Assembly (NCBI GenBank): GCA_016708585.1
Contig: JADJFK010000005.1
Location: 1 to 64,000, forward strand
Direction of reading: 5' to 3'
DNA from: Sulfuritalea sp.
GTDB lineage: Bacteria > Pseudomonadota > Gammaproteobacteria > Burkholderiales > Rhodocyclaceae
DNA length: 64,000 nt
This document shows positions 30,225 to 40,151 of the stretch, in pieces (position 1 is the stretch's first letter; each line of letters starts with the position of its first letter). A model generated the notes under the pieces. It was not told where the DNA came from, did not search any database, and worked only from the letters and a program-made list of their open reading frames with translations. The translations under genes were made by a program, and so were the position numbers.

Positions 30225-31706
30225 CTAGAGCGAGCGCATCAGCGCGGTGGTGCAAACCAGCATCACCGCGTCGGGGAACAGGCCGAAGGCCGCCACCGCC
30301 AGCCCGTTGAGCGACAGCAGGACGCGCAGATCGAGGCCGGCGGTGATGGGCGCGGAATCCACCGGTGCATCGAAGTACATCAGCTTGACCACCCGCAGGT
30401 AGTAGAAGGCGCCGATCAGCGAGAACATCACGGCGATCACGGCGACCGCCGTGTAGCCGGCCTTGACCGCGGCCAGCAGCACCGCGAACTTGGCGAAGAA
30501 GCCGATGAAAAAGGGAATGCCGGCCATGGAGAACATGATGATCAGCATCATCGCCGCGAACCACGGGCTGCGCTTGTTGAGACCCTTGAAATCTTCCAGG
30601 TTCTCGGCCTCATAGCCGGCCCGCGACAGCAGCAGAACCATGCCGAAGGCGCCCAGCGACATCAGTACGTAGGCCACCGTGTAGTACAGCGCCGAACTGT
30701 AGGCGTTGATCGCGGTAAATGGATCGAGTTGCCCGCCGACCAGGCCGGACATCAGGCCCAGAACCATGTAGCCCATGTGGGAAATCGCCGAGTAGGCCAG
30801 CATGCGCTTGATGTTGGTTTGCGCGATGGCCGCCAGGTTGCCGAGACCGATCGAGAGCACCGCCATGATCAGCAGCATCTTCTGCCAGTCGACGGCGAGG
30901 CCGAACAAGCCATAGACCAGCAGGCGCAAAGCCATGGCGAAGGCGGCAAGCTTCGGTGCCGAGCCGATGAACATGGTCACGACGGTCGGCGCACCGTGAT
31001 AAACGTCGGGGATCCACATGTGGAACGGTACCAGGCCCAGCTTGAAGGCGACGCCGGCGACCAGGAACACGAGACCGAATACCAGCACCGCCTTTTCGGT
31101 ATTTCCCTGGTACAGGGCCTGCGCCACGCCCGCCAGCTCGAGGCTGCCGGTGGCGCCGTAAATCATCGACATGCCATAGAGCAACAGGCCGGAAGCCAGC
31201 GCGCCGAGCACGAAATACTTCATCGCCGCCTCGGTGCCGCGGGGATTGTCGCGGTCGATGGCGACCAGGCCGTAGAGCGAAAGCGACATCAGTTCCAGGC
31301 CGAGGTACATGGTGAGGAAGTTGGCCGCGGAAATCATCACCATCATGCCCAGCGTCGCGTACAGCACGAGCAGGTAGAACTCGCCCTTGTCCAGGCCGCG
31401 TTCGGCCAGGTACTGCCGGCCGTAGATGAGCATCATGATCACGGCGAAATAGGTGATCAGCTTGAGGAAATCGGACAACAGGTCGTCCACGAACATGTTG
31501 CCGAAGGTCAGCGTGGTCTGGCCATCGGTTGTGACGAGGGTGATCGCGGCGCAGCCCAGCAGTGCCACCACCGACAGCAGGGCGGCCATCCAGCGGTGCG
31601 TGGCGCCGAAGACCAGGTCGACAAACAGGACCAGGAAGGACATCAGCAGGAGAAATATCTCCGGCGCTGCCGGGTACAGGTCGGGCATCACGAAATTCTG
31701 AAGCAT
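30225..31706 (-). CDS. nuoN: NADH-quinone oxidoreductase subunit N
   Basis: This 493-residue antiporter-like membrane subunit of complex I has about 14 hydrophobic segments. Conserved features are seen: LGLELMSLSLYGLVAI with the key Glu, KYFVLGALASGLLLYGMSMIYG, and FKLGLVPFHMWIPDVYHGAP with lysine and histidine of the proton channel. It is the last gene of the nuo operon. Its stop is 10 bp from the end of the convergent hypothetical gene, with no room for a separate terminator. Confidence 0.96.
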   Translation of the reverse strand: MLQNFVMPDLYPAAPEIFLLLMSFLVLFVDLVFGATHRWMAALLSVVALLGCAAITLVTTDGQTTLTFGNMFVDDLLSDFLKLITYFAVIMMLIYGRQYLAERGLDKGEFYLLVLYATLGMMVMISAANFLTMYLGLELMSLSLYGLVAIDRDNPRGTEAAMKYFVLGALASGLLLYGMSMIYGATGSLELAGVAQALYQGNTEKAVLVFGLVFLVAGVAFKLGLVPFHMWIPDVYHGAPTVVTMFIGSAPKLAAFAMALRLLVYGLFGLAVDWQKMLLIMAVLSIGLGNLAAIAQTNIKRMLAYSAISHMGYMVLGLMSGLVGGQLDPFTAINAYSSALYYTVAYVLMSLGAFGMVLLLSRAGYEAENLEDFKGLNKRSPWFAAMMLIIMFSMAGIPFFIGFFAKFAVLLAAVKAGYTAVAVIAVMFSLIGAFYYLRVVKLMYFDAPVDSAPITAGLDLRVLLSLNGLAVAAFGLFPDAVMLVCTTALMRSL

Positions 31707-31722
31707 CGCTGTTCTCGCGCCT

Positions 31723-33198
31723 TTAGAGCTTGCTCAGCGCAACATGCTTGAGCAGGTTGTCCACGGAGGCGTGCATCACCTCGGTGAAGGGGAAGGGGTA
31801 GACGCCCATCAGCAGGACGCAGAGCGCGAGCAGGCCGAGCACCAGGAATTCGCGGCCGTCGATGTCCTGCAGTTCGGCGACGTGCGGGTTGCCGGCCGGT
31901 CCGTAGACCACGCGCTTGATCATCCACAGGGTATAGGCGGCGCCGAGGATCAGCGTCGTCGCGGCGGCGAAGCCAAGCCAGAAATTCGTCTTGATCGCAC
32001 CGAGGATGACCATGAACTCGCCGACGAACCCGGAGGTCGCGGGCAGGCCGGAATTGGCCATGGCGAAGAAGACGAACAGCGCGGCGAACTTCGGCATGGT
32101 GTGCACCACGCCGCCGTAATCGGCGATCATTCGCGAGTGCATGCGGTCGTACATGACGCCGACGCAGAGGAACATGGCGGCGGAGATGAAGCCGTGGGAA
32201 ATCATCTGCACCAGGGCGCCCTCGACGCCGATCTGGTTGAAGATGAAGAAACCGAGGGTGACGAAGCCCATGTGCGAGATCGACGAGTAGGCGATCAGCT
32301 TCTTCATGTCGGCCTGCACCAGCGCGACGAAACCGATGTAGACGACGGCAATCAGCGACAGGGCGATCATCATCGGCGCCAGGGTGTGGCTGGCATCGGG
32401 CACGATCGGCAGCGAGAACCGGACGAAGCCGTAGGCGCCGAGCTTCAGCGCGATGGCGGCCAGCACCACCGAACCGCCGGTGGGCGCCTCGACGTGGGCG
32501 TCGGGCAACCAGGTATGCACCGGCCACATCGGCACCTTGACCGCGAAGGAGACCAGGAAGGCGATGAAGATCAGGATCTGCGGCTTGATGCCGATCGGCA
32601 GCTGGTGCCAGTCGAGGATGCTGAAGCTGCCACCGGATTCGAGGAACAGCCAGATCAGGGCAACCAGCATCAGCAGGGAGCCGAGCAGCGTGTAGAGGAA
32701 GAACTTGATTGCGGCATAGACGCGGTTGGGGCCGCCCCAGACGCCGATGATGATGTACATCGGGATCAGCGAAGCCTCGAAGAAGACGTAGAACAGCACG
32801 CCGTCGAGCGCGCTGAAGATGCCGTTCATCAGGCCGGACATGGCGAGGAAGGCGCCCATGTACTGCGCCTGCTTCTCTTCGATCACTTCCCAGCCGGCCA
32901 GCACCACGAACACGGTGATCAGGCTGTTGAGCAGGATGAAGGGCATCGAAATGCCGTCCACCCCGAGCAGGTACCAGACATTGAAGCGGGTGATCCAGGG
33001 CAACTGTTCGACGAACTGCATGCCGCTTTGCGTCGCGTCGAACCGGGTGTACAGCGGGATCGTGACGAGGAAGCCGGCGATGGCGACGGCCAAAGCCAGC
33101 CAGCGTACCAGCGTACGGCGCTCGGAGCCGACGGCAAACACCAGCACGGCGCCGAGGATGGGGACCCAGATTGCGAGACTCAGGAGTTGCGAATTCAT
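31723..33198 (-). CDS. nuoM: NADH-quinone oxidoreductase subunit M
   Basis: This 491-residue membrane subunit of complex I is paralogous to NuoN and NuoL. It has the FFEASLIPMYIIIGVWGG motif with the channel Glu, FAVKVPMWPVHTWLPDAHVEAP and SYSSISHMGFV-type segment (AYSSISHMGFVTLG). About 14 transmembrane helices are expected. It is intact and lies between nuoL and nuoN in the standard order. Confidence 0.96.
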   Translation of the reverse strand: MNSQLLSLAIWVPILGAVLVFAVGSERRTLVRWLALAVAIAGFLVTIPLYTRFDATQSGMQFVEQLPWITRFNVWYLLGVDGISMPFILLNSLITVFVVLAGWEVIEEKQAQYMGAFLAMSGLMNGIFSALDGVLFYVFFEASLIPMYIIIGVWGGPNRVYAAIKFFLYTLLGSLLMLVALIWLFLESGGSFSILDWHQLPIGIKPQILIFIAFLVSFAVKVPMWPVHTWLPDAHVEAPTGGSVVLAAIALKLGAYGFVRFSLPIVPDASHTLAPMMIALSLIAVVYIGFVALVQADMKKLIAYSSISHMGFVTLGFFIFNQIGVEGALVQMISHGFISAAMFLCVGVMYDRMHSRMIADYGGVVHTMPKFAALFVFFAMANSGLPATSGFVGEFMVILGAIKTNFWLGFAAATTLILGAAYTLWMIKRVVYGPAGNPHVAELQDIDGREFLVLGLLALCVLLMGVYPFPFTEVMHASVDNLLKHVALSKL

Positions 33199-33244
33199 CG
33201 GTTTCCTATTCCATCTGGCCGGTGTGCTTGAGCATGTGCTTTCA

Positions 33245-35281
33245 TCAGGCCCTGCTGATCCAGAGCGTCAGCAGCGCAAAGACGCCGAATATCATGCCGA
33301 ACGCGTACTGATAGATGCGGCCGGTCTGGAACAGCCGCACCAGGCCGGAAATCCAGCCGACGGCGCCGGCCGAGCCGTTCACCATCACGCCGTCGATCAG
33401 GACCTGGTCGCCGCCCTTCCACAGGCCGCGACCAAGCAGGCGTGCGCCGCCGGCGAAGAACCAGTCGTTGAAACGGTCGAAGCCGTATTTCTCTTCGAGG
33501 ATCATCGCCGGGAAAGCCAGTTTCTGCTTGATCACCGCGGGCAGGTCGGGACGCAGGATGTAGAGGTACCAGGCCGTGGCGGCCCCGGCCAGAGCCAGCC
33601 AGAACGGCAGGGTCATCACGCCGTGCAGCATCATGCCGAAGATGCCGTGGAACTGCGCCGCCATGGCGGCCATGCCCTTGTGCGTCGCGGCGATCACGAT
33701 CGCGTCGCCGAACCAGTTGCCGTAGAGGATGGTGCCGATCAGCCAGCCGGAGCCGATCGCCGGGATGGCCAGCAGGACCAGCGGCAAGGTCACCACCTTG
33801 GGTGACTCGTGGGGCTCGACCGGACCATGGTGACCGTGGTCGTCGTGGGCATCATGGTGCGCGCCGTGGCCGTGGTCATCATGGCCGTGGCGGAAACGCT
33901 CTTCGCCATGGAAGGTGAAGAAGATCAGGCGGAAGGAATACAGGCCGCCGACGAAGACCGCCGCCAGGGCGCAGACATAGGCAAAGCCGGCCAGCGGCAC
34001 CTGGGCGAAATGCACCGCCTCGATGATCGAGTCCTTGGAGAAAAAGCCGGCGAAGGGCGGCAGGCCGGCGTTGGCGATGGCGCCGATCAGCATCGTCGTA
34101 TAGGTGATCGGCATGTATTTGCGCAGGCCGCCCATCTTGCGCATGTCCTGCTCGTGGTGCATGGCGATGATCACCGAGCCGGCGCCGAGGAACAGCACCG
34201 CCTTGAAGAAAGCGTGCGTCATCAGGTGGAAGATCGCCACAGAATAGGCCGAAGCGCCCAGCGCCATGGTCATGTAGCCGAGTTGCGACAGGGTCGAATA
34301 AGCAACGACGCGCTTGATGTCGGTCTGGACGATGGCGATCAGCGCCATGAACAGCGTGGTGATGCCGCCGATGACGATGACGAAGGACAGCGCGGTGTCG
34401 GACAGTTCGAACAGGGGCGACATGCGCGAAACCATGAAGATGCCGGCCGTGACCATGGTCGCGGCGTGGATCAGCGCCGAGATCGGTGTCGGACCCTCCA
34501 TCGAGTCGGGTAGCCAGACGTGCAGCGGAAACTGCGCCGACTTGCCCATGGCGCCGATGAACAGGCAGATGCAGACGGCGGTGATCAGCGGCCAGCCGGT
34601 GATAGCCTCAGTCATCGTGGCGAGTTCCTTGGCCTTGCCGAACACCGTGGCGTAATCGAGGCTGCCGGCATAGGCGGCGATGAGGCCGATGCCGAGCAGG
34701 AAACCGAAATCGCCGACGCGGTTGACCAGGAAGGCCTTGAGGTTGGCGTAGATCGCGGTCTCGCGCACCGACCAGAAGCCGATCAGCAGGTAGGAGACCA
34801 GGCCCACGGCTTCCCAGCCGAAAAAGAGCTGGACGAAATTGTTGCTCATGACGAGCATCAGCATCGAGAAGGTGAACAACGAAATGTAGCTGAAGAAGCG
34901 CTGGTAGCTGTGGGTGCCGGCCTTGCTGTCGGCGGGCCAGTTGTCCTCGTCGTGGGCCATGTAGCCGATGGTGTAGATGTGCACCATCAACGAAACGAAG
35001 GTCACCACCAGCATCATCAGCACGGTCAGCTGGTCAATCAGGAAGCCGATCTCGAGCTTGAGTCCGCCGGATTCCATCCATGTGTAGACAGCCCCGTTGA
35101 AGGTGTGTCCGGCCTGGACGTCCTGGAAGATGATCACTGAAAGGACGAATGAGAGGGCGACACCGGCGATGGTGACGATGTGCGCCCCGGCGCGGCCCAG
35201 AATGCTGCCGAAGAAGCCGGCGAGGACGGCACCGAGCAGCGGCGCCAGCGGAACGAGTAGGTAGAGTGTCTTCATGCCCAT
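33245..35281 (-). CDS. nuoL: NADH-quinone oxidoreductase subunit L
   Basis: This 678-residue antiporter-like subunit has the conserved FFGWEAVGLVSYLLIGFW motif, KSAQFPLHVWLPDSMEGPTP, and a C-terminal lateral helix with terminal membrane anchor. A histidine-rich loop (GHDDHGHGAHHDAHDDHGHH, residues about 468-487) is inserted before the last helices; such loops occur in some bacterial NuoL proteins and could bind metal. The start may be at 35281 or six bases later at 35275. Confidence 0.95.
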   Translation of the reverse strand: MGMKTLYLLVPLAPLLGAVLAGFFGSILGRAGAHIVTIAGVALSFVLSVIIFQDVQAGHTFNGAVYTWMESGGLKLEIGFLIDQLTVLMMLVVTFVSLMVHIYTIGYMAHDEDNWPADSKAGTHSYQRFFSYISLFTFSMLMLVMSNNFVQLFFGWEAVGLVSYLLIGFWSVRETAIYANLKAFLVNRVGDFGFLLGIGLIAAYAGSLDYATVFGKAKELATMTEAITGWPLITAVCICLFIGAMGKSAQFPLHVWLPDSMEGPTPISALIHAATMVTAGIFMVSRMSPLFELSDTALSFVIVIGGITTLFMALIAIVQTDIKRVVAYSTLSQLGYMTMALGASAYSVAIFHLMTHAFFKAVLFLGAGSVIIAMHHEQDMRKMGGLRKYMPITYTTMLIGAIANAGLPPFAGFFSKDSIIEAVHFAQVPLAGFAYVCALAAVFVGGLYSFRLIFFTFHGEERFRHGHDDHGHGAHHDAHDDHGHHGPVEPHESPKVVTLPLVLLAIPAIGSGWLIGTILYGNWFGDAIVIAATHKGMAAMAAQFHGIFGMMLHGVMTLPFWLALAGAATAWYLYILRPDLPAVIKQKLAFPAMILEEKYGFDRFNDWFFAGGARLLGRGLWKGGDQVLIDGVMVNGSAGAVGWISGLVRLFQTGRIYQYAFGMIFGVFALLTLWISRA

Positions 35282-35288
35282 TGGCCCT

Positions 35289-35594
35289 CTAGCCCTTCAG
35301 CGTGTCGAGATCCTCGACATCGATGGAAGACAGATTGCGGAACAGCACCACCAGTATGGCGAGGCCGATAGCGGATTCGGCGGCGGCCACGACCAGGATG
35401 AAAAACACGAAGAGCTGGCCGGAGAGGTCGTTGAGGTAATGCGAGAAGGCGACGAAATTCAGGTTCACCGCCAGCAGCATCAGTTCGATGGCCATCAGCA
35501 GCACGATCAGGTTCTTCCGGTTGAGGAAGATGCCGACGATGCTGATGGCAAACAGGATGGCGGCCAGGATCAGGTAGTGCGACAGCGAAATCAT
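35289..35594 (-). CDS. nuoK: NADH-quinone oxidoreductase subunit K
   Basis: This 101-residue subunit with three membrane helices shows the conserved LMAIELMLLAVNLNFVAF and FFILVVAAAESAIGLAI segments, with the two buried glutamates of the proton path. Start 35594 gives the family length and overlaps the nuoJ stop by 4 bp. It ends 7 bp before nuoL. Confidence 0.96.
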   Translation of the reverse strand: MISLSHYLILAAILFAISIVGIFLNRKNLIVLLMAIELMLLAVNLNFVAFSHYLNDLSGQLFVFFILVVAAAESAIGLAILVVLFRNLSSIDVEDLDTLKG

Positions 35595-36220
35595 GGCTGC
35601 TCCCCCTTGCCGGCCGAAGGCAGTTCGACTTCGGGCGTCATCTTGACCAGGCGCATGCGGTCCGCGGCCTTGACCGCGATCTGGTCTGCCGAATGCATGG
35701 CCTTGTTGTCCTTGCGCCGGCGCAGGGTCAGCATGACGGCGGCAATGATGGCCACCAGCAGGATGACCGAGGCGATCTCGAAGGGATAGGCATACTCGGT
35801 ATACAGCACCCGTGCCAGCTCCTTGGTATTGCTGTAGTCCGCCGGCAGATTGTGCGGCGGCAGGTTTGCCGGGCTGAAATAACGGCCGGAAAGCACCAGC
35901 GCCATTTCCGCCACCATCAGGCCGCCGACCAGCGCGCCGATCGGCAGGTTCTTCCAGAAGCCCTGGCGCACGCGCTCGATGTTGATGTCGAGCATCATCA
36001 CCACGAAGAGGAACAGCACCATCACCGCACCGACATAGACCATGATCAGCACGAGGGAGAGGAACTCGGCCTGCAGCAGCATCCACAGCCCGGCGACATT
36101 GAAGAAGGCCAGCACCAGGAACAGCACCGCATGCACCGGATTGCGCGCCGTGATCACGCGCAGCGCGGCCAGCACCGTCACGGCGGAGAAGATGTAGAAG
36201 AGTACGGATTTGAATTCCAT
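35591..36220 (-). CDS. nuoJ: NADH-quinone oxidoreductase subunit J
   Basis: This 209-residue membrane subunit has five hydrophobic helices, including the pi-bulge helix region VYVGAVMVLFLFVVMMLDI. The start at 36220 gives the usual N terminus MEFKSVLFYIFSAVTVLAAL. The C-terminal tail of about 40 polar residues (DQIAVKAADRMRLVKMTPEV) is in the normal range for betaproteobacteria. Confidence 0.95.
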   Translation of the reverse strand: MEFKSVLFYIFSAVTVLAALRVITARNPVHAVLFLVLAFFNVAGLWMLLQAEFLSLVLIMVYVGAVMVLFLFVVMMLDINIERVRQGFWKNLPIGALVGGLMVAEMALVLSGRYFSPANLPPHNLPADYSNTKELARVLYTEYAYPFEIASVILLVAIIAAVMLTLRRRKDNKAMHSADQIAVKAADRMRLVKMTPEVELPSAGKGEQP

Positions 36221-36227
36221 GGCGGGT

Positions 36228-36713
36228 TCAGCGGTAGGGGGCGTCTTGCGCGCGGTCTGCGGCGATCTGCGCTTCGTTCCTGTCGCCCACGGCCAGCAGC
36301 ATCTGCTTGGTGTAGTACAGGTCGCCGCGCGCCTCGCCGTGGTACTCGAAAATGCGGGTCTGCACGATGGCATCCACCGGGCAGGCTTCCTCGCAGAAGC
36401 CGCAGAAGATGCACTTGGTCAGGTCGATGTCGTAACGGGTGGTGCGGCGGCTGCCATCCTCGCGTTCGGCCGCCTCGATGGTGATCGCCAGCGCCGGACA
36501 AACCGCCTCGCAAAGCTTGCAGGCGATGCAACGCTCCTCGCCGTTCGGATAGCGGCGCAGGGCGTGCAGGCCGCGGAAACGATTGCTTTGCGGCGTCTTC
36601 TCTTCGGGGTACTGCACGGTGATCTTGCGCGCGAACATGTAGCGGCCGGTCACCGCCATGCCCTTGAACAGTTCCTTGAGGAACAGGCTGCCTATGAAGT
36701 CTTTTGCACCCAT
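36228..36713 (-). CDS. nuoI: NADH-quinone oxidoreductase subunit I
   Basis: This 161-residue peripheral subunit holds two 4Fe-4S clusters (N6a, N6b): CIACKLCEAVCPALAI near residue 58 and CIFCGFCEEACPVDAI near 100. It bridges electrons from NuoG to NuoB. It begins 17 bp after the nuoH stop and is complete, with the N-terminal amphipathic helix (FIGSLFLKELFKGMAVTG). Confidence 0.96.
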   Translation of the reverse strand: MGAKDFIGSLFLKELFKGMAVTGRYMFARKITVQYPEEKTPQSNRFRGLHALRRYPNGEERCIACKLCEAVCPALAITIEAAEREDGSRRTTRYDIDLTKCIFCGFCEEACPVDAIVQTRIFEYHGEARGDLYYTKQMLLAVGDRNEAQIAADRAQDAPYR

Positions 36714-36729
36714 GGTGAGTCTCCCGGCC

Positions 36730-37815
36730 CTATTTCCAGATGCTCAGCGGCGACATCATCCAGACGCCGATCACCAGAATCCAGACCAGCGTCAGCGGCA
36801 CGAACACCTTCCAGCCCAGGCGCATGAGCTGGTCATAGCGATAGCGCGGGAAGGTGGCGCGAATCCAGAGGAAGAAGAACAGGATCGCCGCCATCTTCGC
36901 CGCCATCCAGTGGAATCCGTCCGGAATGAAGCCGACGGGAGACAGCCAGCCGCCGAGGAAGAAGATCGAGGTCATCGCCGAAATCAGGATCATGTTGGCG
37001 TATTCGGCGAGGAAGAACATCGCGAAGGCCATGCCGGAATATTCGACCATGTGGCCGGCGACGATTTCCGATTCGCCTTCGACCACGTCGAAGGGCGCGC
37101 GGTTGGTTTCCGCAACTCCGGAAATCAGGTAGACCGCGAACATGGGCAGCAGCGGCAGCCAGTTCCATGAGAGGAAGCCCAGGCCCATGCCGGCTCCGCG
37201 GCCCTTGTCCTGCGCCATCACGATGTCGCTCAGGTTGAGGCTGCTGGATACCATCAGCACGGTGATCAGCGCCAGGCCCATCGAGATCTCGTAGGAGATC
37301 ATTTGCGCCGAGGCGCGCATGGCGCCGAAGAAGGGATATTTTGAATTCGAGGCCCAACCGGAGATGATGATGCCGTAGACGCCGACCGAACTTAAAGCCA
37401 GCAGATACAACACGCCGGCATCGACGTTGGCCAGCACCCAGCCCGGAGAGAATGGAATGACCGCCCACAAGGCCAGCGCCGGCGCGATGGCCATGATCGG
37501 GCCGAGCACGAAAAGCTTCTTGTCCGCCGCGGTCGGAAACAGGACTTCCTTGAAGAACAGCTTCATGCCATCGGCAATGGGTTGCAACAAGCCCCACGGA
37601 CCGACGCGATTGGGGCCGATGCGAACCTGCATCCAGCCGATGATCTTGCGCTCCCAGAAGGTCAGGTAGGCCACCGACAGCAACAAGGGAGCCATGATCA
37701 GGACGATTTTGGCCAGCGTCCAGAGCAAGGGCCAAACGGGCTTGACCAGGTTCCACAGCGGCGCCCATAGCGGGCCGAGAACGGAAGCCAGGAGGTTGAG
37801 GACGGTGGCTTCCAT
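36730..37815 (-). CDS. nuoH: NADH-quinone oxidoreductase subunit H
   Basis: This 361-residue membrane subunit forms part of the quinone cavity. It has about eight hydrophobic segments and the conserved ERKIIGWMQVRIGPNRVGPWG loop region and AETNRAPFDVVEGESEIVAG, with the acidic residues that line the quinone channel. The start at 37815 overlaps the nuoG stop; the open frame upstream belongs to nuoG in another frame. Confidence 0.96.
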   Translation of the reverse strand: MEATVLNLLASVLGPLWAPLWNLVKPVWPLLWTLAKIVLIMAPLLLSVAYLTFWERKIIGWMQVRIGPNRVGPWGLLQPIADGMKLFFKEVLFPTAADKKLFVLGPIMAIAPALALWAVIPFSPGWVLANVDAGVLYLLALSSVGVYGIIISGWASNSKYPFFGAMRASAQMISYEISMGLALITVLMVSSSLNLSDIVMAQDKGRGAGMGLGFLSWNWLPLLPMFAVYLISGVAETNRAPFDVVEGESEIVAGHMVEYSGMAFAMFFLAEYANMILISAMTSIFFLGGWLSPVGFIPDGFHWMAAKMAAILFFFLWIRATFPRYRYDQLMRLGWKVFVPLTLVWILVIGVWMMSPLSIWK

Positions 37816-40151
37816 CACGCCTTCTCCACGCCCAGAACGGCAGACATCGGACCCAGCGCGACGGTATCGGCATGCGCCGCGGCGATACGGACCACGCCAT
37901 CGGGCAGTCCGGCGTCGAGCTGTGCCGCAAGGGTCACGCTCGCCGTGCCGCCAGCGCCGACTTTTATCAAGTCGCCGGCGGCAAGGCCGAATTTCTTGAG
38001 CATCGCCGCATTCATGCGTGCCGTGGGTGCCGCGGAATCGGCTGCACCCTGCAACGCCGGAGCGCGTCGCACCAGGGGATCGGCAAAGTGGATCGGCACG
38101 TCGGCGACGCGTTCGATACCGCCGGCAGCAGCCGTCAGATTCAGCGCGATCCCATTCACGCCGTTGTCGAGTCCGGAAACAAACTCGGGCTTGCCGCCCA
38201 GCGCTTCGGTACGCACGTCCTCGCTGCTGTTGAACTCGAAGCCGTTGAGCGCCAGCAGGTTGCCCAGCACGCGCAGCACCTTCCACGCCGGCCGGGTTTC
38301 ACCCAGCGGCTTGGCGGCGGCGAAGAAGCTCTGCACGCGCCCCTCGGTGTTGACGAATGTACCGGAGGTCTCGGAGAACGGCGAAACCGGGAGCAGGACT
38401 GCGGCGTAATCAAGCATGGCCTGCGATTTGAAGGGGGTCATGACAACGACGGCGGCCGCCTTGGTGAGCGACGCCAGCGCCTGTGCGCCATCGGCGCAGT
38501 CGAATTCGGGTTCGGCGCCAACCACCACATAGGCTTGGCGGGGATCCTTGAGCATCGCCGTGGCGTTGAGGCCGGCAGTGCCCGGCACGGCCTTGGCCAC
38601 ATATCCGCCCACGCTGCTGGCTGCTTCGCCGAGGAAGCCGTATTTGCCGCCGAGCAGGGTCGCCAGTTGCTGGGCCAAAGCGTTCAGGGTCGCCGCCGCC
38701 GGATGCTGCTGGGCGAAGTTGCCGAGCAGAATTGCGGTATTGCTCCCGGAAACCAGGCTCGCCGCAATCGCTTTCGCCGTGTCACCGGCGCCGACTTTTC
38801 CGAGTGCGGCATCCGCAGCCTTGCCCTTGAGTTCGGCCACCGCCTTGACGATCTCCGCCAGGGCGGCAGGCAGTTGCGACGGCGCGACAATGGCGCGTGC
38901 CGCGAGCTTGATCAGGAGGTCGTCGTCGGCACTGTGCAGGATGCTGACCTGTGCGCCCTTCTTGGCAGATTGCCGCAGGCGCTGCGCTATCAACGGATGA
39001 TCCTTGCGCAGGAAGGACCCAACCACCAGCACGCGATCCAGACCGCCGATGTCGGCGATCTTCATTCCCAGCGATGGGATTCCGGCACGCTTGCCATCGG
39101 CCGAGAAATCGCTATGACGCAAACGGAAATCAATGTTCTCGCTGCCCAGGCCGCGCAACAGCTTCTGCGCCAGGTACAGTTCTTCCAGCGTCGCATGCGG
39201 GCTCACGAGGCCGCCGATGGCCGCACCACCGTGGGTTTTCGCCACGTCGCGCAAGGCATGGGCGGCGTAGTCGAGGGCGACGTTCCAGTCGACCTCTTTC
39301 CATTCTCCGCCCTGCTTCACCATCGGTCTGGTCAGGCGATCTGCCGAATTCAGGCCCTGGTAGGAGAAGCGCTCCTTGTCGGTCAGCCAGCATTCGTTGA
39401 TGTCTTCGTTCTCCAGCGGCAGCACGCGCATCACCTTGTCGTGCTTGGTCTGAACGATCAGGTTGCTGCCGAGGCCATCATGCGGACTCACCGACTTGCG
39501 CCGGGACAATTCCCAGGTGCGGGCCGAGAAGCGGAAGGGCTTGGAGGTCAGCGCACCGACCGGACACAGGTCGATGATGTTGCCGGAGAGTTCGGTATCC
39601 ACGGTCTTGCCGATGAAGGGCATGACCTCGGCGCGTTCGCCGCGGTAGGACTGGCCGAGTTCCATGAAGCCGGCGATCTCGGCGGTGAAACGGATGCAGC
39701 GCGTGCAGTTGATGCAGCGGGTCATGTCGGTAGCCACCAGCGGACCGAGATCCTTGTCGGGCACGACGCGCTTCTCTTCTTCGTACTTCGAGGCGGACTC
39801 GCCGTAGCCGACCGCGAGGTCCTGCAACTGGCACTCGCCACCCTGATCGCAGATCGGGCAATCCAGCGGGTGGTTGATCAGCAGGAACTCCATCACCGCC
39901 TTCTGTGCCTTGACCGCCAGATCGGAATGGGTGAACACCTTCATGCCGTTGGTCACCGGCGTGGCGCAGGCGGGCATCGGCTTCGGCGCCTTTTCCACCT
40001 GGACCAGGCACATGCGGCAGTTGGCCGCAATGGACAGCTTCTTGTGGTAGCAGAAGTGCGGGATGTAGGTACCCAGTTGATGGGCGGCCTCGATGATGGT
40101 GCTGCCCTCTGCAACCTGCAGCGTCTTGCCGTCGATTTCGATCTCGACCAT
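37815..40151 (-). CDS. nuoG: NADH-quinone oxidoreductase subunit G
   Basis: This 778-residue subunit starts with a 2Fe-2S domain (CYHKKLSIAANCRMCLVQVE), then the His-ligated cluster region and two 4Fe-4S motifs (CPICDQGGEC, CINCTRCIRFT), then a molybdopterin-oxidoreductase-like domain that carries no Mo cofactor in complex I. Two in-frame dispersed-repeat copies lie in its C-terminal half, encoding KVGAGDTA (38774-38799) and KVGAGGTA (37940-37965). The first is in an Ala/Lys-rich linker, the second near the C terminus. The gene is otherwise intact. Confidence 0.95.
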   Translation of the reverse strand: MVEIEIDGKTLQVAEGSTIIEAAHQLGTYIPHFCYHKKLSIAANCRMCLVQVEKAPKPMPACATPVTNGMKVFTHSDLAVKAQKAVMEFLLINHPLDCPICDQGGECQLQDLAVGYGESASKYEEEKRVVPDKDLGPLVATDMTRCINCTRCIRFTAEIAGFMELGQSYRGERAEVMPFIGKTVDTELSGNIIDLCPVGALTSKPFRFSARTWELSRRKSVSPHDGLGSNLIVQTKHDKVMRVLPLENEDINECWLTDKERFSYQGLNSADRLTRPMVKQGGEWKEVDWNVALDYAAHALRDVAKTHGGAAIGGLVSPHATLEELYLAQKLLRGLGSENIDFRLRHSDFSADGKRAGIPSLGMKIADIGGLDRVLVVGSFLRKDHPLIAQRLRQSAKKGAQVSILHSADDDLLIKLAARAIVAPSQLPAALAEIVKAVAELKGKAADAALGKVGAGDTAKAIAASLVSGSNTAILLGNFAQQHPAAATLNALAQQLATLLGGKYGFLGEAASSVGGYVAKAVPGTAGLNATAMLKDPRQAYVVVGAEPEFDCADGAQALASLTKAAAVVVMTPFKSQAMLDYAAVLLPVSPFSETSGTFVNTEGRVQSFFAAAKPLGETRPAWKVLRVLGNLLALNGFEFNSSEDVRTEALGGKPEFVSGLDNGVNGIALNLTAAAGGIERVADVPIHFADPLVRRAPALQGAADSAAPTARMNAAMLKKFGLAAGDLIKVGAGGTASVTLAAQLDAGLPDGVVRIAAAHADTVALGPMSAVLGVEKA
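37940..37965 (+). repeat. 26-bp dispersed repeat, copy 4 (in nuoG)
   Basis: One mismatch to the consensus. In the nuoG frame on the minus strand it encodes KVGAGGTA, after GLAAGDLI. Confidence 0.8.
38774..38799 (+). repeat. 26-bp dispersed repeat, copy 5 (in nuoG)
   Basis: Two mismatches to the consensus. In the nuoG frame it encodes KVGAGDTA within the linker AADAALGKVGAGDTAKAIAA. Confidence 0.8.

Noticed and set aside
33850..33900. His-codon-rich stretch in nuoL as a separate metal-binding gene
   Set aside because: It is in frame with nuoL and is a loop between membrane helices.
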